Made by a program: the position numbers and the translations under genes. A DNA stretch of 7,162 nt from an uncultured Oxalobacter sp. (GTDB lineage Bacteria > Pseudomonadota > Gammaproteobacteria > Burkholderiales > Burkholderiaceae_D), in NCBI GenBank assembly GCA_937916185.1, contig CALGGD010000023.1:1-7162 (forward strand), written 5' to 3'. Below the pieces are notes generated by a model that ran no database searches, was not told the origin of the DNA, and saw only the letters and a program-made list of their open reading frames with translations. The stretch's first letter is position 1. Each line of letters starts with the position of its first letter. Below, piece by piece: positions 1 to 6,040 of this stretch.

Positions 1-21
1 CTGTGCAGGGTTGACTGAGAC

Positions 22-55
22 AAAAAAGCCGACAGCAGATTTCACCGTCGGCTTT
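22..55 (-). terminator. Rho-independent terminator of ddh
   Basis: Read on the minus strand, a 9-bp perfect stem (AAAGCCGAC / GTCGGCTTT, plus-strand arms 25-33 and 47-55) encloses a 13-nt loop and runs directly into six T residues. It begins about 20 nt beyond the ddh stop codon, which is the expected place. On the plus strand the T-tract is only TTT, so it acts mainly for the minus-strand gene. This marks the end of the ddh transcript. Confidence 0.88.
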
Positions 56-75
56 CCATGGCATGTTATCTGGAA

Positions 76-1062
76 TCAGAGCATGGTTGCACGCAGGACC
101 TCTCCTGACAGCGGGGAGAGATAGGCTGGTGCAATATCGAATACCGTCTTGCAGCCAGATACGCCTTCTTTGTTCAGGCGGACAACCGCACGTGCATAGG
201 CGACAAGGACATTCGCAGTGAACTCTGGATTGGAATCCAGTTTCAAACTGTATTCAATGATATGCCTGTTTTCTTTATTGGCTCCCGTAATCCCTGTCCT
301 GAAGACGAAACCGCCATGTGGAATACCGCCATGATCCCTGATCAGTTCTTCCTGGGAGATGAAATTGACTGTGGTGTCATAATCAGAGAAATAGTTCGGC
401 ATGGTCTTGATTTCGTTTTCGACCGCTGCGGCATCTGCGCCTTCTTCCAGGACAACATAACACAGACGGGTATGTTTCTGGCGGGTGCTCAGTTCAGGAT
501 TGGAGCCTGACCTGACCGCTTCCAAAGCACTGTCAATCGGGCAGGTGTACTGTCTGGCATCCTTGACCCCTTTTACCCGGCGGATGGCGTCAGAATGTCC
601 CTGGCTGACGCCTTTCCCCCAGAAGGTGTAGTCATTGCCCTGAGGGAGGATGGCATTGGCATACAGGCGGTTCAGGGAGAACATGCCCGGATCCCAGCCT
701 GCAGAAATCAAGGCAACCTTGTTGCCAGTCTTGGCTGAGGCATCAACATTGCTGAAGTGCGCTGGAATCTTGGCATGGGTATCGAAACTGTCAACCACAT
801 TGAACAGTTTTGCATATTCAGGTGTCTGTTTTGGCAGATCGGTTGCACTGCCACCGCAAAGAATCATGACATCGATCTTGTCCTGATAACTGGCAGCATC
901 ATTGACGCTGACGACAGCCGCATTCTTGGATAAGATTTTCAAGGAGGCTGGATCGCGTCTGGTGAAGACAGCGGCCAGTTCCATATCTTCGGCATCATTG
1001 ACAGCGCATTCAACACCCCGGCCAAGATTGCCGTAGCCTAAAATACCAACTCTGGTTGTCAT
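76..1062 (-). CDS. ddh: meso-diaminopimelate D-dehydrogenase
   Basis: Ddh (EC 1.4.1.16) is a cytoplasmic NADPH enzyme that reductively aminates L-2-amino-6-oxopimelate (tetrahydrodipicolinate) with ammonia to meso-DAP in one step, bypassing the succinylase or acetylase branch of lysine and peptidoglycan synthesis. The 328-aa product is full length (the family is about 320-330 aa). Visible motifs are the N-terminal Rossmann loop GYGNLGRG (residues 9-16), an FTRR segment (33-36) positioned to bind the NADP 2'-phosphate, CGGSATD (69-75), the hallmark GWDPGMFSLNR (122-132), FWGKGVSQGHSDA (147-159), and PHGG (248-251). The chosen ATG has a GGGGA Shine-Dalgarno 9 nt upstream (1072-1076). It lies downstream of the decarboxylase after a 247-nt gap with its own promoter candidate, so it is probably monocistronic. 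Recognition is firm by motif recall against the Corynebacterium-type enzyme. Ddh is patchily distributed and unusual in betaproteobacteria, so acquisition by transfer is possible. Confidence 0.95.
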   Translation of the reverse strand: MTTRVGILGYGNLGRGVECAVNDAEDMELAAVFTRRDPASLKILSKNAAVVSVNDAASYQDKIDVMILCGGSATDLPKQTPEYAKLFNVVDSFDTHAKIPAHFSNVDASAKTGNKVALISAGWDPGMFSLNRLYANAILPQGNDYTFWGKGVSQGHSDAIRRVKGVKDARQYTCPIDSALEAVRSGSNPELSTRQKHTRLCYVVLEEGADAAAVENEIKTMPNYFSDYDTTVNFISQEELIRDHGGIPHGGFVFRTGITGANKENRHIIEYSLKLDSNPEFTANVLVAYARAVVRLNKEGVSGCKTVFDIAPAYLSPLSGEVLRATML

Positions 1063-1093
1063 TTTTAAAATTCCCCATTAGTTTGAATGAAAA

Positions 1094-1112
1094 TGCGTCC
1101 CCCATAGACGCA
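1094..1112 (-). other. 5'-leader hairpin of ddh
   Basis: TGCGTC and GACGCA form a perfect 6-bp stem around a 7-nt loop (TATGGGG on the minus strand). It lies between the proposed ddh transcription start (about 1123) and the ddh Shine-Dalgarno (1072-1076), without occluding the latter. It is followed only by TTTTC, so it is a poor terminator. A role in stabilising the mRNA 5' end or in regulation is inference. Confidence 0.4.
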
Positions 1113-1129
1113 CGGTTTGACAGCCTTGA

Positions 1130-1158
1130 AATGTAGCATCCTTTGGGACAACAGTCTA
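1130..1158 (-). promoter_or_regulatory. Candidate sigma-70 promoter of ddh
   Basis: On the minus strand TAGACT (1158-1153, 4/6 to TTGACA) is separated by 17 bp from TACATT (1135-1130, 4/6 to TATAAT), predicting a start near 1123 and a leader of about 60 nt. The spacing is ideal but both hexamers are imperfect. This fits a promoter needing an activator, and repeated TGCAC boxes lie just upstream. Prediction by eye only. Confidence 0.4.
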
Positions 1159-1166
1159 TCTTTTAA

Positions 1167-1221
1167 CATGGCTTGCACCATATCAGACCATGCCTGCACC
1201 ATTCAATGGCTTCCTTGCACA
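1167..1221. repeat. TGCAC boxes with 21-bp period upstream of ddh
   Basis: The 8-mer TGCACCAT occurs at 1174-1181 and again at 1195-1202, and a third, shorter copy TGCACA occurs at 1216-1221. The three starts are exactly 21 bp apart, about two helical turns, so all would face the same side of the DNA. The first two copies are extended (CATGGCTTGCACCAT versus CATGCCTGCACCAT) and contain ATGG/CCAT inverted arms. They sit about 55, 75 and 95 bp upstream of the predicted ddh start, a usual position for activator sites. The binding protein is unknown. Confidence 0.45.
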
Positions 1222-1246
1222 GGAAAGGGGCTGCTGGAGAAAGGAA

Positions 1247-1275
1247 GCAGGGAAACACAATGCCTGTTTTCCTGC
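1247..1275 (-). terminator. Inverted repeat / likely terminator after decarboxylase gene
   Basis: Arms 1247-1257 (GCAGGGAAACA) and 1265-1275 (TGTTTTCCTGC) form an 11-bp stem around a 7-nt loop, starting about 35 nt past the decarboxylase stop codon. AA/TT flanks extend it to about 13 bp. On the minus strand the stem has one A-C mismatch and is followed by the pyrimidine-rich CTTCCTTTCT rather than a pure T-run. On the plus strand the same position is a G-U wobble and the stem is followed by TTTTC. It may work in both directions. The terminator call follows from position and stem strength, with a weak T-tract. Confidence 0.5.
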
Positions 1276-1309
1276 TTTTCGTCAGCGTGTCCGAGTGCGG
1301 TTTCAATGG

Positions 1310-3574
1310 TCAGTCAACGCATTCTGTCTTGACACAGTCCACAAAGTATTCCGTGTTCCCGTCTTTCTCCATCCTGATCAGGCCATGGACATCCGTATCG
1401 AATCCTGGGAAACGGCTGTTGAAGTCACGGGCGAATTTCAGGTAATCGACAATCGTCTTGTTGAACCGCTCTCCGGGAATCAGCAGGGGGATGCCGGGCG
1501 GATAAGGGGTCAGCAGGATGGAAGTGACACGTCCTTCCAGATTGTCGATTGGAACCCGTTCCACTTCACGGTGAACCAGTTTCGCATAAGCGTCAGACGG
1601 TTTCATCGCTGGGCTCATGTCGGACAGGTACATCTCGGTGGTCAGTCTGGCGACATCGTTTTCCCGGTAGAAGTCGTGGATCTGCTGGCACAGGTCTTTC
1701 AGTCCCATCCGTTCATAGCGTGGATTTGCCGCTGCAAATTCCGGCAGGACACGCCAGATCGGCTGGTTCTTGTCATAATCATCCTTGAACTGCTGGAGGG
1801 AGGCGACCAAAGTGTTCCAGCGGCCTTTGGTGATGCCGATGGTGAACATGATGAAGAAGCTGTACAGTCCACATTTCTCGACAATGATGCCGTCTTCTGC
1901 CAGGAAGGTCTTCACAATGGAAGCTGGGATGCCGGTTTCCTCAAAATCACCGGTCAGTGACAGCCCAGGCGTGATGACAGTCGCCTTGATGGGATCCAGC
2001 ATATTGAAATCCGGGGCGATGTCACCGAAACCGTGCCAGTTGTCTTCCGCTTTCAGGATCCAGTCATCCCGTTCGCCGATATCGTTCTCAGCGAATTCTT
2101 CCGGTCCCCAGACCTGGAACCACCAGTCATCGGCAAACTCGTTGTCGATTTTCTTCATTGCACGCCGGAAGTCCAGAGCCTCAAGGATGGATTCCTCAAC
2201 CAATGCCGTACCGCCAGGGGGTTCCATCATCGCAGCGGCAACATCACAGGAAGCGATGATGGCATACTGCGGTGAAGTCGATGTATGCATCAGGAACGAT
2301 TCATTGAAGGAATTCTGGTCGAGTTTCACTTCTTCAGACTCCTTGACCAGGATCTGCGATGCCTGCGAAAGCCCCGCCAGCAGTTTATGGGTGGACTGGG
2401 TCGAGAAAATCAGTGATTTCCTGGGGCGGCTGTCCTGTTCACCGATGGCATGCATATCCCGGTAGAAATCATGGAAGCAGGCGTGCGGCAGCCATGCCTC
2501 ATCGAAATGCAGGGCATCAATCTTGCCATCCAGCATGGTTTTGATGGTCTCATCGTTATAGACGATGCCATCGTAAGTTGATTGCGTGATGGTCAGGATA
2601 CGGGGTTTCTTATTGGGGACTTCCCGGGCAAAGGGGTTTGCCTCGATTTTCTGCAGGATGGCATCGAAATCAAATTCTGATTTTGGAATAGGGCCGATGA
2701 TTCCGTAATGGTTCCTTGTCGGCATCAGGAAAACCGGAATGGCACCTGTCATGATGATGGCATGCAGGATGGACTTATGGCAGTTCCGGTCAACAACCAC
2801 AATATCGTTGTCGGCGATCATCGAGTGCCAGACAATCTTGTTGGAGGTCGAAGTCCCATTGGTGACAAAGTAGCAGTGGTCCGCATTGAAGATGCGGGCG
2901 GCATTCAGTTCACTCTTGGCAACGGGGCCGGTGTGGTCCAGCAGCTGCCCCAGTTCCTCAACGGCATTACAGACATCTGCGCGCAGCATGTTTTCACCGA
3001 AGAACTGATGGAACATCTGTCCAATCGGTGATTTCAGGAAAGCGACACCGCCTGAATGCCCTGGGCAATGCCATGAATAGGAACCGTCCTTTGCATAGTG
3101 CATCAATGCCCGGAAGAAAGGAGGGGCAAGCCCATCCAGATAGGTCCGTGCCTCACGGATGATATGCCTGGCGACAAATTCCGGTGTGTCCTCAAACATA
3201 TGGATGAAACCATGCAGTTCGCGGAGCAGGTCATTGGGGATATGGCGTGACGTACGGGTTTCTCCATAGAGATAGATTGGGATATCAGCATTCTTCGCAC
3301 GGATTTCTGTGACAAAGGAACGCAGTGCCTTCAATGCTTCATCGACTTCAGCTGCTGTTCCTTCACCGAATTCCTCATCATCAATCGAAAGGACAAAAGC
3401 AGACGCACGGGACTGCTGTTGGGCAAACTGCGACAGGTCGCCATAGCTGGTGACGCCAAGAACCTCCATGCCTTCATCTTCAATGGCTTGTGCCAGTGCA
3501 CGGATACCCAGACCGGAAGAATTTTCAGAACGGTAATCTTCGTCGATGATGACGATAGGAAAACGGAATTTCAT
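1310..3574 (-). CDS. PLP-dependent arginine/lysine/ornithine decarboxylase
   Basis: This is a fold-type I group III decarboxylase that removes the alpha-carboxyl of a basic amino acid, consuming a cytoplasmic proton and yielding agmatine, cadaverine or putrescine. The 754 aa match the length of AdiA-type arginine decarboxylases (about 755). The N-terminal wing (residues 1-130) is flavodoxin-like. The PLP domain shows HCPGHSGG (169-176), TNGTSTSNK (238-246), NCHKS (264-268), HFDEAW (356-361) and STHKLLAGLSQAS, in which K397 should form the Schiff base. The C-terminal domain follows. HFDEAW resembles the arginine enzymes more than the HFDSAW of lysine enzymes, so arginine is my first guess, but sequence alone does not settle the substrate and Burkholderiales homologues carry the mixed name. 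The ATG has a strong SD (GGGGAGGG, 3582-3589) 7 nt upstream. No amino-acid antiporter gene is adjacent in this window, unlike adiAC or cadBA, so a link to acid resistance is only possible. Confidence 0.93.
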   Translation of the reverse strand: MKFRFPIVIIDEDYRSENSSGLGIRALAQAIEDEGMEVLGVTSYGDLSQFAQQQSRASAFVLSIDDEEFGEGTAAEVDEALKALRSFVTEIRAKNADIPIYLYGETRTSRHIPNDLLRELHGFIHMFEDTPEFVARHIIREARTYLDGLAPPFFRALMHYAKDGSYSWHCPGHSGGVAFLKSPIGQMFHQFFGENMLRADVCNAVEELGQLLDHTGPVAKSELNAARIFNADHCYFVTNGTSTSNKIVWHSMIADNDIVVVDRNCHKSILHAIIMTGAIPVFLMPTRNHYGIIGPIPKSEFDFDAILQKIEANPFAREVPNKKPRILTITQSTYDGIVYNDETIKTMLDGKIDALHFDEAWLPHACFHDFYRDMHAIGEQDSRPRKSLIFSTQSTHKLLAGLSQASQILVKESEEVKLDQNSFNESFLMHTSTSPQYAIIASCDVAAAMMEPPGGTALVEESILEALDFRRAMKKIDNEFADDWWFQVWGPEEFAENDIGERDDWILKAEDNWHGFGDIAPDFNMLDPIKATVITPGLSLTGDFEETGIPASIVKTFLAEDGIIVEKCGLYSFFIMFTIGITKGRWNTLVASLQQFKDDYDKNQPIWRVLPEFAAANPRYERMGLKDLCQQIHDFYRENDVARLTTEMYLSDMSPAMKPSDAYAKLVHREVERVPIDNLEGRVTSILLTPYPPGIPLLIPGERFNKTIVDYLKFARDFNSRFPGFDTDVHGLIRMEKDGNTEYFVDCVKTECVD

Positions 3575-3581
3575 GGTTCAT

Positions 3582-3589
3582 CCCTCCCC
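3582..3589 (-). promoter_or_regulatory. Strong Shine-Dalgarno of decarboxylase gene
   Basis: GGGGAGGG lies 7 nt before the ATG at 3574 and fixes this start. An out-of-frame ATG begins at 3581 between the SD and the start codon; its spacing to the SD is too short for efficient use. Confidence 0.75.
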
Positions 3590-3639
3590 ATTGGAATCAT
3601 GAAAAAAGGAAAACCGGACAACCCGGGAAAGTTGAAGGG

Positions 3640-3645
3640 ATTATA
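3640..3645 (-). promoter_or_regulatory. Perfect TATAAT -10 element of decarboxylase gene
   Basis: The minus strand reads ACG-TATAAT-CCC, an exact -10 consensus, predicting a start near 3633 and a leader of about 58 nt. At 16-18 bp upstream there is no TTGACA-like -35; that position is occupied by the centre of a 17-bp palindrome. A perfect -10 with no -35 suggests regulation through that palindrome. Confidence 0.5.
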
Positions 3646-3656
3646 CGTTTTATAGA

Positions 3657-3673
3657 CCTGATACCGTATCAGG
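3657..3673. promoter_or_regulatory. 17-bp palindromic operator over the -35 region
   Basis: CCTGATAC-C-GTATCAGG is a perfect palindrome with 8-bp arms and a single central base. It covers about -24 to -40 relative to the predicted decarboxylase start, a typical location for a dimeric helix-turn-helix regulator. It is not followed by a T-run, so a terminator role for the upstream gene is unlikely. I do not recognise the motif as that of a named regulator. Confidence 0.5.
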
Positions 3674-3737
3674 GAGAGCGGAATTTTTCCATGCTTGAAC
3701 ACTAAAACAACAGTTGGCAGGTTTTCTGGGGGAAAGG

Positions 3738-3751
3738 TATGCTGCTGCATA
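3738..3751. repeat. Small hairpin downstream of the porin-like gene
   Basis: TATGC-TGCT-GCATA forms a 5-bp stem with a 4-nt loop, 14 nt past the stop codon of the porin-like gene and flanked on both sides by GGAAAGG direct repeats. On the minus strand it is followed by CCTTTCCCCC rather than a T-run, so it is at best a weak terminator. The rest of the 190-nt gap between the two genes holds the decarboxylase promoter region. Confidence 0.25.
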
Positions 3752-3764
3752 GGAAAGGGAAGGG

Positions 3765-4652
3765 TCAGAACCGGTGTTTGATACCGACATTGACTTGGTT
3801 GATATTGCCATCTTCCGGTGAGGTTGAACCCGCATTTTCTGTGCTGTTGCCCATATCGTATTCAGTGTGGGTGACAGAACCATAAAAAGACGTGTTTTCT
3901 GATACGTTATGGGTATATCCGAATGTGACTGACCGCAGGTCATTCGGGTTATTGCCTGCACCATCCTCTTTGTCATTCCGTATCCGTGTGTAATCAACGG
4001 CAGCATTGAAACGGCCTTTCCCAACGGTATAGCCCATACCGACATGCCATGTATCCCTGTCCAATGGTGATTCGATGAAACGGTTCTGGTTGATGCCGAA
4101 CTGCCGTTTACCGGAAAGGATGTCTTGGGTTGTTTCGAACGAGCGGTCATTCAGCCGTTCATAATTCAGTTCAAAGCTGGTCGGTCCGAAAGCATAGGAT
4201 GTGACCGAACCGTCATATAGCGGTGCAGGGGCGTTGTTTCCCGTTACGTCAGCCTGTATCGGAAAAAACAGGTCTGGCTTGCCGGTCGATGCACTGCGGA
4301 ATATAGAAGGTCGCAGGATGGGGACATAGGTATAACCATTTGCGCCAGGCGCAGGCGGTTTTATGACATTGACGGTCTCAGTGGCATTTTTCTCATCAGG
4401 TCTGCCGGTTTTAACCATGAACTCATGATGGGAAGGGTTCCGTTCGGTCCAAGTGCTATGGTCTGTATCAGGCTGAAGTGTTTGCCTTTTTGCTGGAAGG
4501 TGCTTTCTGGAGTGCTGTACGGACTGGTATGAAGTCTGCCTCTTTCCCTTGGCAAAGGCAGTCCCGGAAATTCCAGAAACAGGAAGGCATAAACATGCCA
4601 TCACCGCTACCGACAATGGCATCTGTAATCGGTATTGATGCAGGACAGCCAT
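3765..4652 (-). CDS. Exported protein with truncated porin-like C-terminal beta-barrel
   Basis: The 295-aa product starts with a basic and then hydrophobic segment (residues 1-34) ending in TAFA-KG, a good Sec signal peptide with cleavage after A34. Residues 35-110 are hydrophilic, rich in K, Q, H, T and P, and resemble no family I know. From about 147 the chain has alternating amphipathic strands (SYAFG..FELNYE, WHVGMGYTV, FNAAVDYTRIR, SVTFGYTHN, SFYGSVTHTEY) and ends NVGIKHRF. The terminal Phe and HRF ending are the outer-membrane assembly signature, and the pattern matches the last strands of Gram-negative 16-stranded porins. Only about six strands are visible, so it cannot be a classical porin of about 350-400 aa. 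It could be a remnant, a small barrel or an oligomeric barrel. The SD before this ATG is weak; Met11 is an alternative start that still leaves a signal peptide. It lies 80 nt downstream of the yrbL-like gene. Export and outer-membrane location are well supported; function is unknown. Confidence 0.75.
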   Translation of the reverse strand: MAVLHQYRLQMPLSVAVMACLCLPVSGISGTAFAKGKRQTSYQSVQHSRKHLPAKRQTLQPDTDHSTWTERNPSHHEFMVKTGRPDEKNATETVNVIKPPAPGANGYTYVPILRPSIFRSASTGKPDLFFPIQADVTGNNAPAPLYDGSVTSYAFGPTSFELNYERLNDRSFETTQDILSGKRQFGINQNRFIESPLDRDTWHVGMGYTVGKGRFNAAVDYTRIRNDKEDGAGNNPNDLRSVTFGYTHNVSENTSFYGSVTHTEYDMGNSTENAGSTSPEDGNINQVNVGIKHRF

Positions 4653-4732
4653 AAGGGTCTTTCAGCAGATGGAGTTATCGCACAAAATAAGGAACCACTC
4701 AGTAGATGATGGCAGGATTGCTGATATTCAAG

Positions 4733-5317
4733 TCAGAAAGTGACATTTGGGTTCCTGCGGGTGATTTTCCGGCAGAGTTTTGCCCAATGCCTGGTGGTTT
4801 TCTGGCGGCAGACACTTTTGAACCAATGGGACAGTGGAATCAGCTCTGTCCCGCCCAGCCCATCGATGATGACCAGGCGCATCCCTTCGTTGGTTTTCTG
4901 GACGACGATATTGGATATCTGAAGATCATTGACCACAATATTCCACGCCATCAGATAGTTTTTAAGTTTATCCAAAGCAATATGGAGTTCAGCGATTTCT
5001 GCCTCTGATAATGACTGGTCAAGATATTCGCGTAAGCGCTGCGCAGGTTCATGTGAATCAGGTGCGGCAAGAATCAGTTCTTGCTCAACACCGATGCAGC
5101 CGTCTTGCTCGAACTTACCGTAAAAGCGTGGAATATGGTCAAAAGGGACTTTGTTGTCAATCAGGTGCTGATAGTACTCAATTTCACGCAGAGACTGTTT
5201 GGCGCTGTCTTTGGGGCTGATTTTGATGAGATGTAGTGGATTTTCAGGATCCTGGTAGCACTTGCGCTCGGAACCTTCACCAATAAGCCGCCAGGTTGAA
5301 AAGTCGATATCAGCCAT
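4733..5317 (-). CDS. yrbL: YrbL family protein (PhoP regulatory network kinase-like)
   Basis: The 194-aa product aligns by recall over its whole length with E. coli YrbL (about 210 aa, PhoP regulatory network YrbL family), a protein of unknown biochemical role with a small protein-kinase-like fold. Matching blocks are GEGSERKCY (13-21), LIKI (30-33), REIEYYQHL (44-52), IPRFYGK (62-68), LDKLKNYL (115-122), the NIV repeats near 126 and 136, and ELIPLSHW (158-165). The kinase-type pattern can be read: glycine loop 13-17, K32, E45, catalytic-loop-like NDLQISN (D131, N136) and DG (152-153). There is no signal peptide or membrane segment, so it is cytoplasmic. The start matches the family N-terminus, but the ATG follows seven T residues and has no Shine-Dalgarno. 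In enterobacteria the gene is under PhoP/PmrA/EvgA control; that wiring should not be assumed here. Confidence 0.85.
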   Translation of the reverse strand: MADIDFSTWRLIGEGSERKCYQDPENPLHLIKISPKDSAKQSLREIEYYQHLIDNKVPFDHIPRFYGKFEQDGCIGVEQELILAAPDSHEPAQRLREYLDQSLSEAEIAELHIALDKLKNYLMAWNIVVNDLQISNIVVQKTNEGMRLVIIDGLGGTELIPLSHWFKSVCRQKTTRHWAKLCRKITRRNPNVTF

Positions 5318-5332
5318 AAAAAAACAAACCGG

Positions 5333-5414
5333 ATTGCCAGATTTAATGCAATAGACAACAGAGAGGGGTCATCTGGAAAAGAAAGGATAATCTATTCAAC
5401 CATCATCTGGCAAT
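5333..5414 (-). promoter_or_regulatory. yrbL leader with long inverted repeat and competing short repeat
   Basis: A perfect 10-bp inverted repeat (ATTGCCAGAT at 5333-5342, ATCTGGCAAT at 5405-5414) spans the gap between the FUSC-like gene and the yrbL-like gene, with its outer arm touching the upstream stop codon. A second copy of the arm core, TCATCTGG, occurs at 5368-5375 as well as 5403-5410, so the arm next to yrbL could pair with either. A T-rich tract (TTTGTTTTTTT) follows, immediately before the yrbL ATG. The sequence pattern is plain; a regulatory function is inference. No convincing -35/-10 pair is visible in this 96-nt gap. Confidence 0.35.
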
Positions 5415-6022
5415 CACATGCATTCATCGCTCCGGTTGCTTTCGGTCGTCTGCGGGTTTGAAGGGACTGCCTTATGAAAGTGGAAAGAAGGGATCAGGTT
5501 GATGAAGAATGAGGATGCGACACCGATCAGCGTATCGATGATACGGTTGGTGGCGAATTCCGTGATGCTCACATCACCGCCATGTGTGATGGTCACACTC
5601 AGGAAAGCAATACAGGTGATGTTTGTCAGTGTGCTTTTCCTCAGGAAATCAATAAAGACTCTGGTGCCGGGAAACAGGCTGGTCTCATCCCAGCCGATGG
5701 GAATCCTGACTTTCCGGATGATGTTCGCGATATACATCAATGGAATGATGCAGAAGGTGATTAAGGCATAACGTAGGATAGGGCGGCTCAGGATGTAATA
5801 GTTATGGGTCAGGTACAGGATCCCCATGCCTGTAAATCCGCCAAACAATGTCCCAACGGTACGGTTCAACCCGACACGCACGGTACTCTTGATTTCAGAT
5901 TGCAGACAGATGACTGCAGCGATTCCTGCATAGAAAGGAATCCCTGTCCCGATATCAAAGAACTCATACAGCAGGCAACAGACAAAAACCGCAATGGTTG
6001 CCCTGATGATGACCTTACCCAT
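5414..6022 (-). CDS. FUSC / aromatic acid exporter family membrane protein
   Basis: The product is a hydrophobic inner-membrane protein of about 202 aa. Six probable membrane segments are seen (numbering from this ATG, roughly 4-22, 28-42, 55-72, 82-100, 130-146, 160-178), with a short hydrophilic tail. Family signatures are the FYAGIAAVICLQ segment, the following GLNRTVGTLFGG block, and the late NRIIDTLIGV block, the usual pattern of the aromatic acid exporter / fusaric acid resistance-like superfamily. It has only the membrane module and lacks the large cytoplasmic domain of full AaeB-type pumps, like small family members that may act as dimers. Substrate is unknown. An in-frame TTG at 6037 would add five residues but has no ribosome site; the ATG at 6022 has AGGG 3 nt upstream, and the first helix begins just after it. 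It lies 119 nt beyond ybeY on the same strand and may have its own promoter. Confidence 0.8.
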   Translation of the reverse strand: MGKVIIRATIAVFVCCLLYEFFDIGTGIPFYAGIAAVICLQSEIKSTVRVGLNRTVGTLFGGFTGMGILYLTHNYYILSRPILRYALITFCIIPLMYIANIIRKVRIPIGWDETSLFPGTRVFIDFLRKSTLTNITCIAFLSVTITHGGDVSITEFATNRIIDTLIGVASSFFINLIPSFHFHKAVPSNPQTTESNRSDECM

Positions 6023-6040
6023 AGACCCTGAAAACAAACG

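Noticed and set aside
1117..1122. Plus-strand TTGACA -35 consensus
   Set aside because: No -10-like hexamer is found at 16-18 bp, and no supported gene lies downstream on the plus strand.
1207..1219. TGGC-N4-TTGCA read as a sigma-54 promoter
   Set aside because: The distance between GG and GC is 9 instead of 12 bp, and it points to the plus strand, where there is no gene.
1190..1960. 256-codon plus-strand ORF antisense to the decarboxylase end and the following gap
   Set aside because: The product resembles no family, it lies mostly opposite a firmly identified gene, and it has no ribosome site. Long antisense ORFs are expected in this codon usage.
1785..2465. 226-codon plus-strand ORF antisense to the decarboxylase
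   Set aside because: Ser/Pro/Met-rich product typical of an antisense shadow, entirely inside a conserved PLP enzyme gene.
3650..4150. 166-codon minus-strand ORF overlapping the porin-like gene in another frame, considered as a frameshifted porin continuation
   Set aside because: Its translation has no beta-strand pattern or known motif, while the other frame ends cleanly in NVGIKHRF and stop.
4590..4600. Possible lipobox cysteine (VMAC, Cys20) in the porin-like protein's signal peptide
   Set aside because: The residues do not fit L-[AS]-[GA]-C well, and a good signal peptidase I site (AFA before KG) follows. A barrel ending in F is normally not a lipoprotein.
4653..4732. Search for a promoter or terminator between the yrbL-like and porin-like genes
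   Set aside because: TTGAAT and GATAAC hexamers are present but not with an acceptable partner or spacing, and no stable stem with a T-run is seen, so no feature is claimed.
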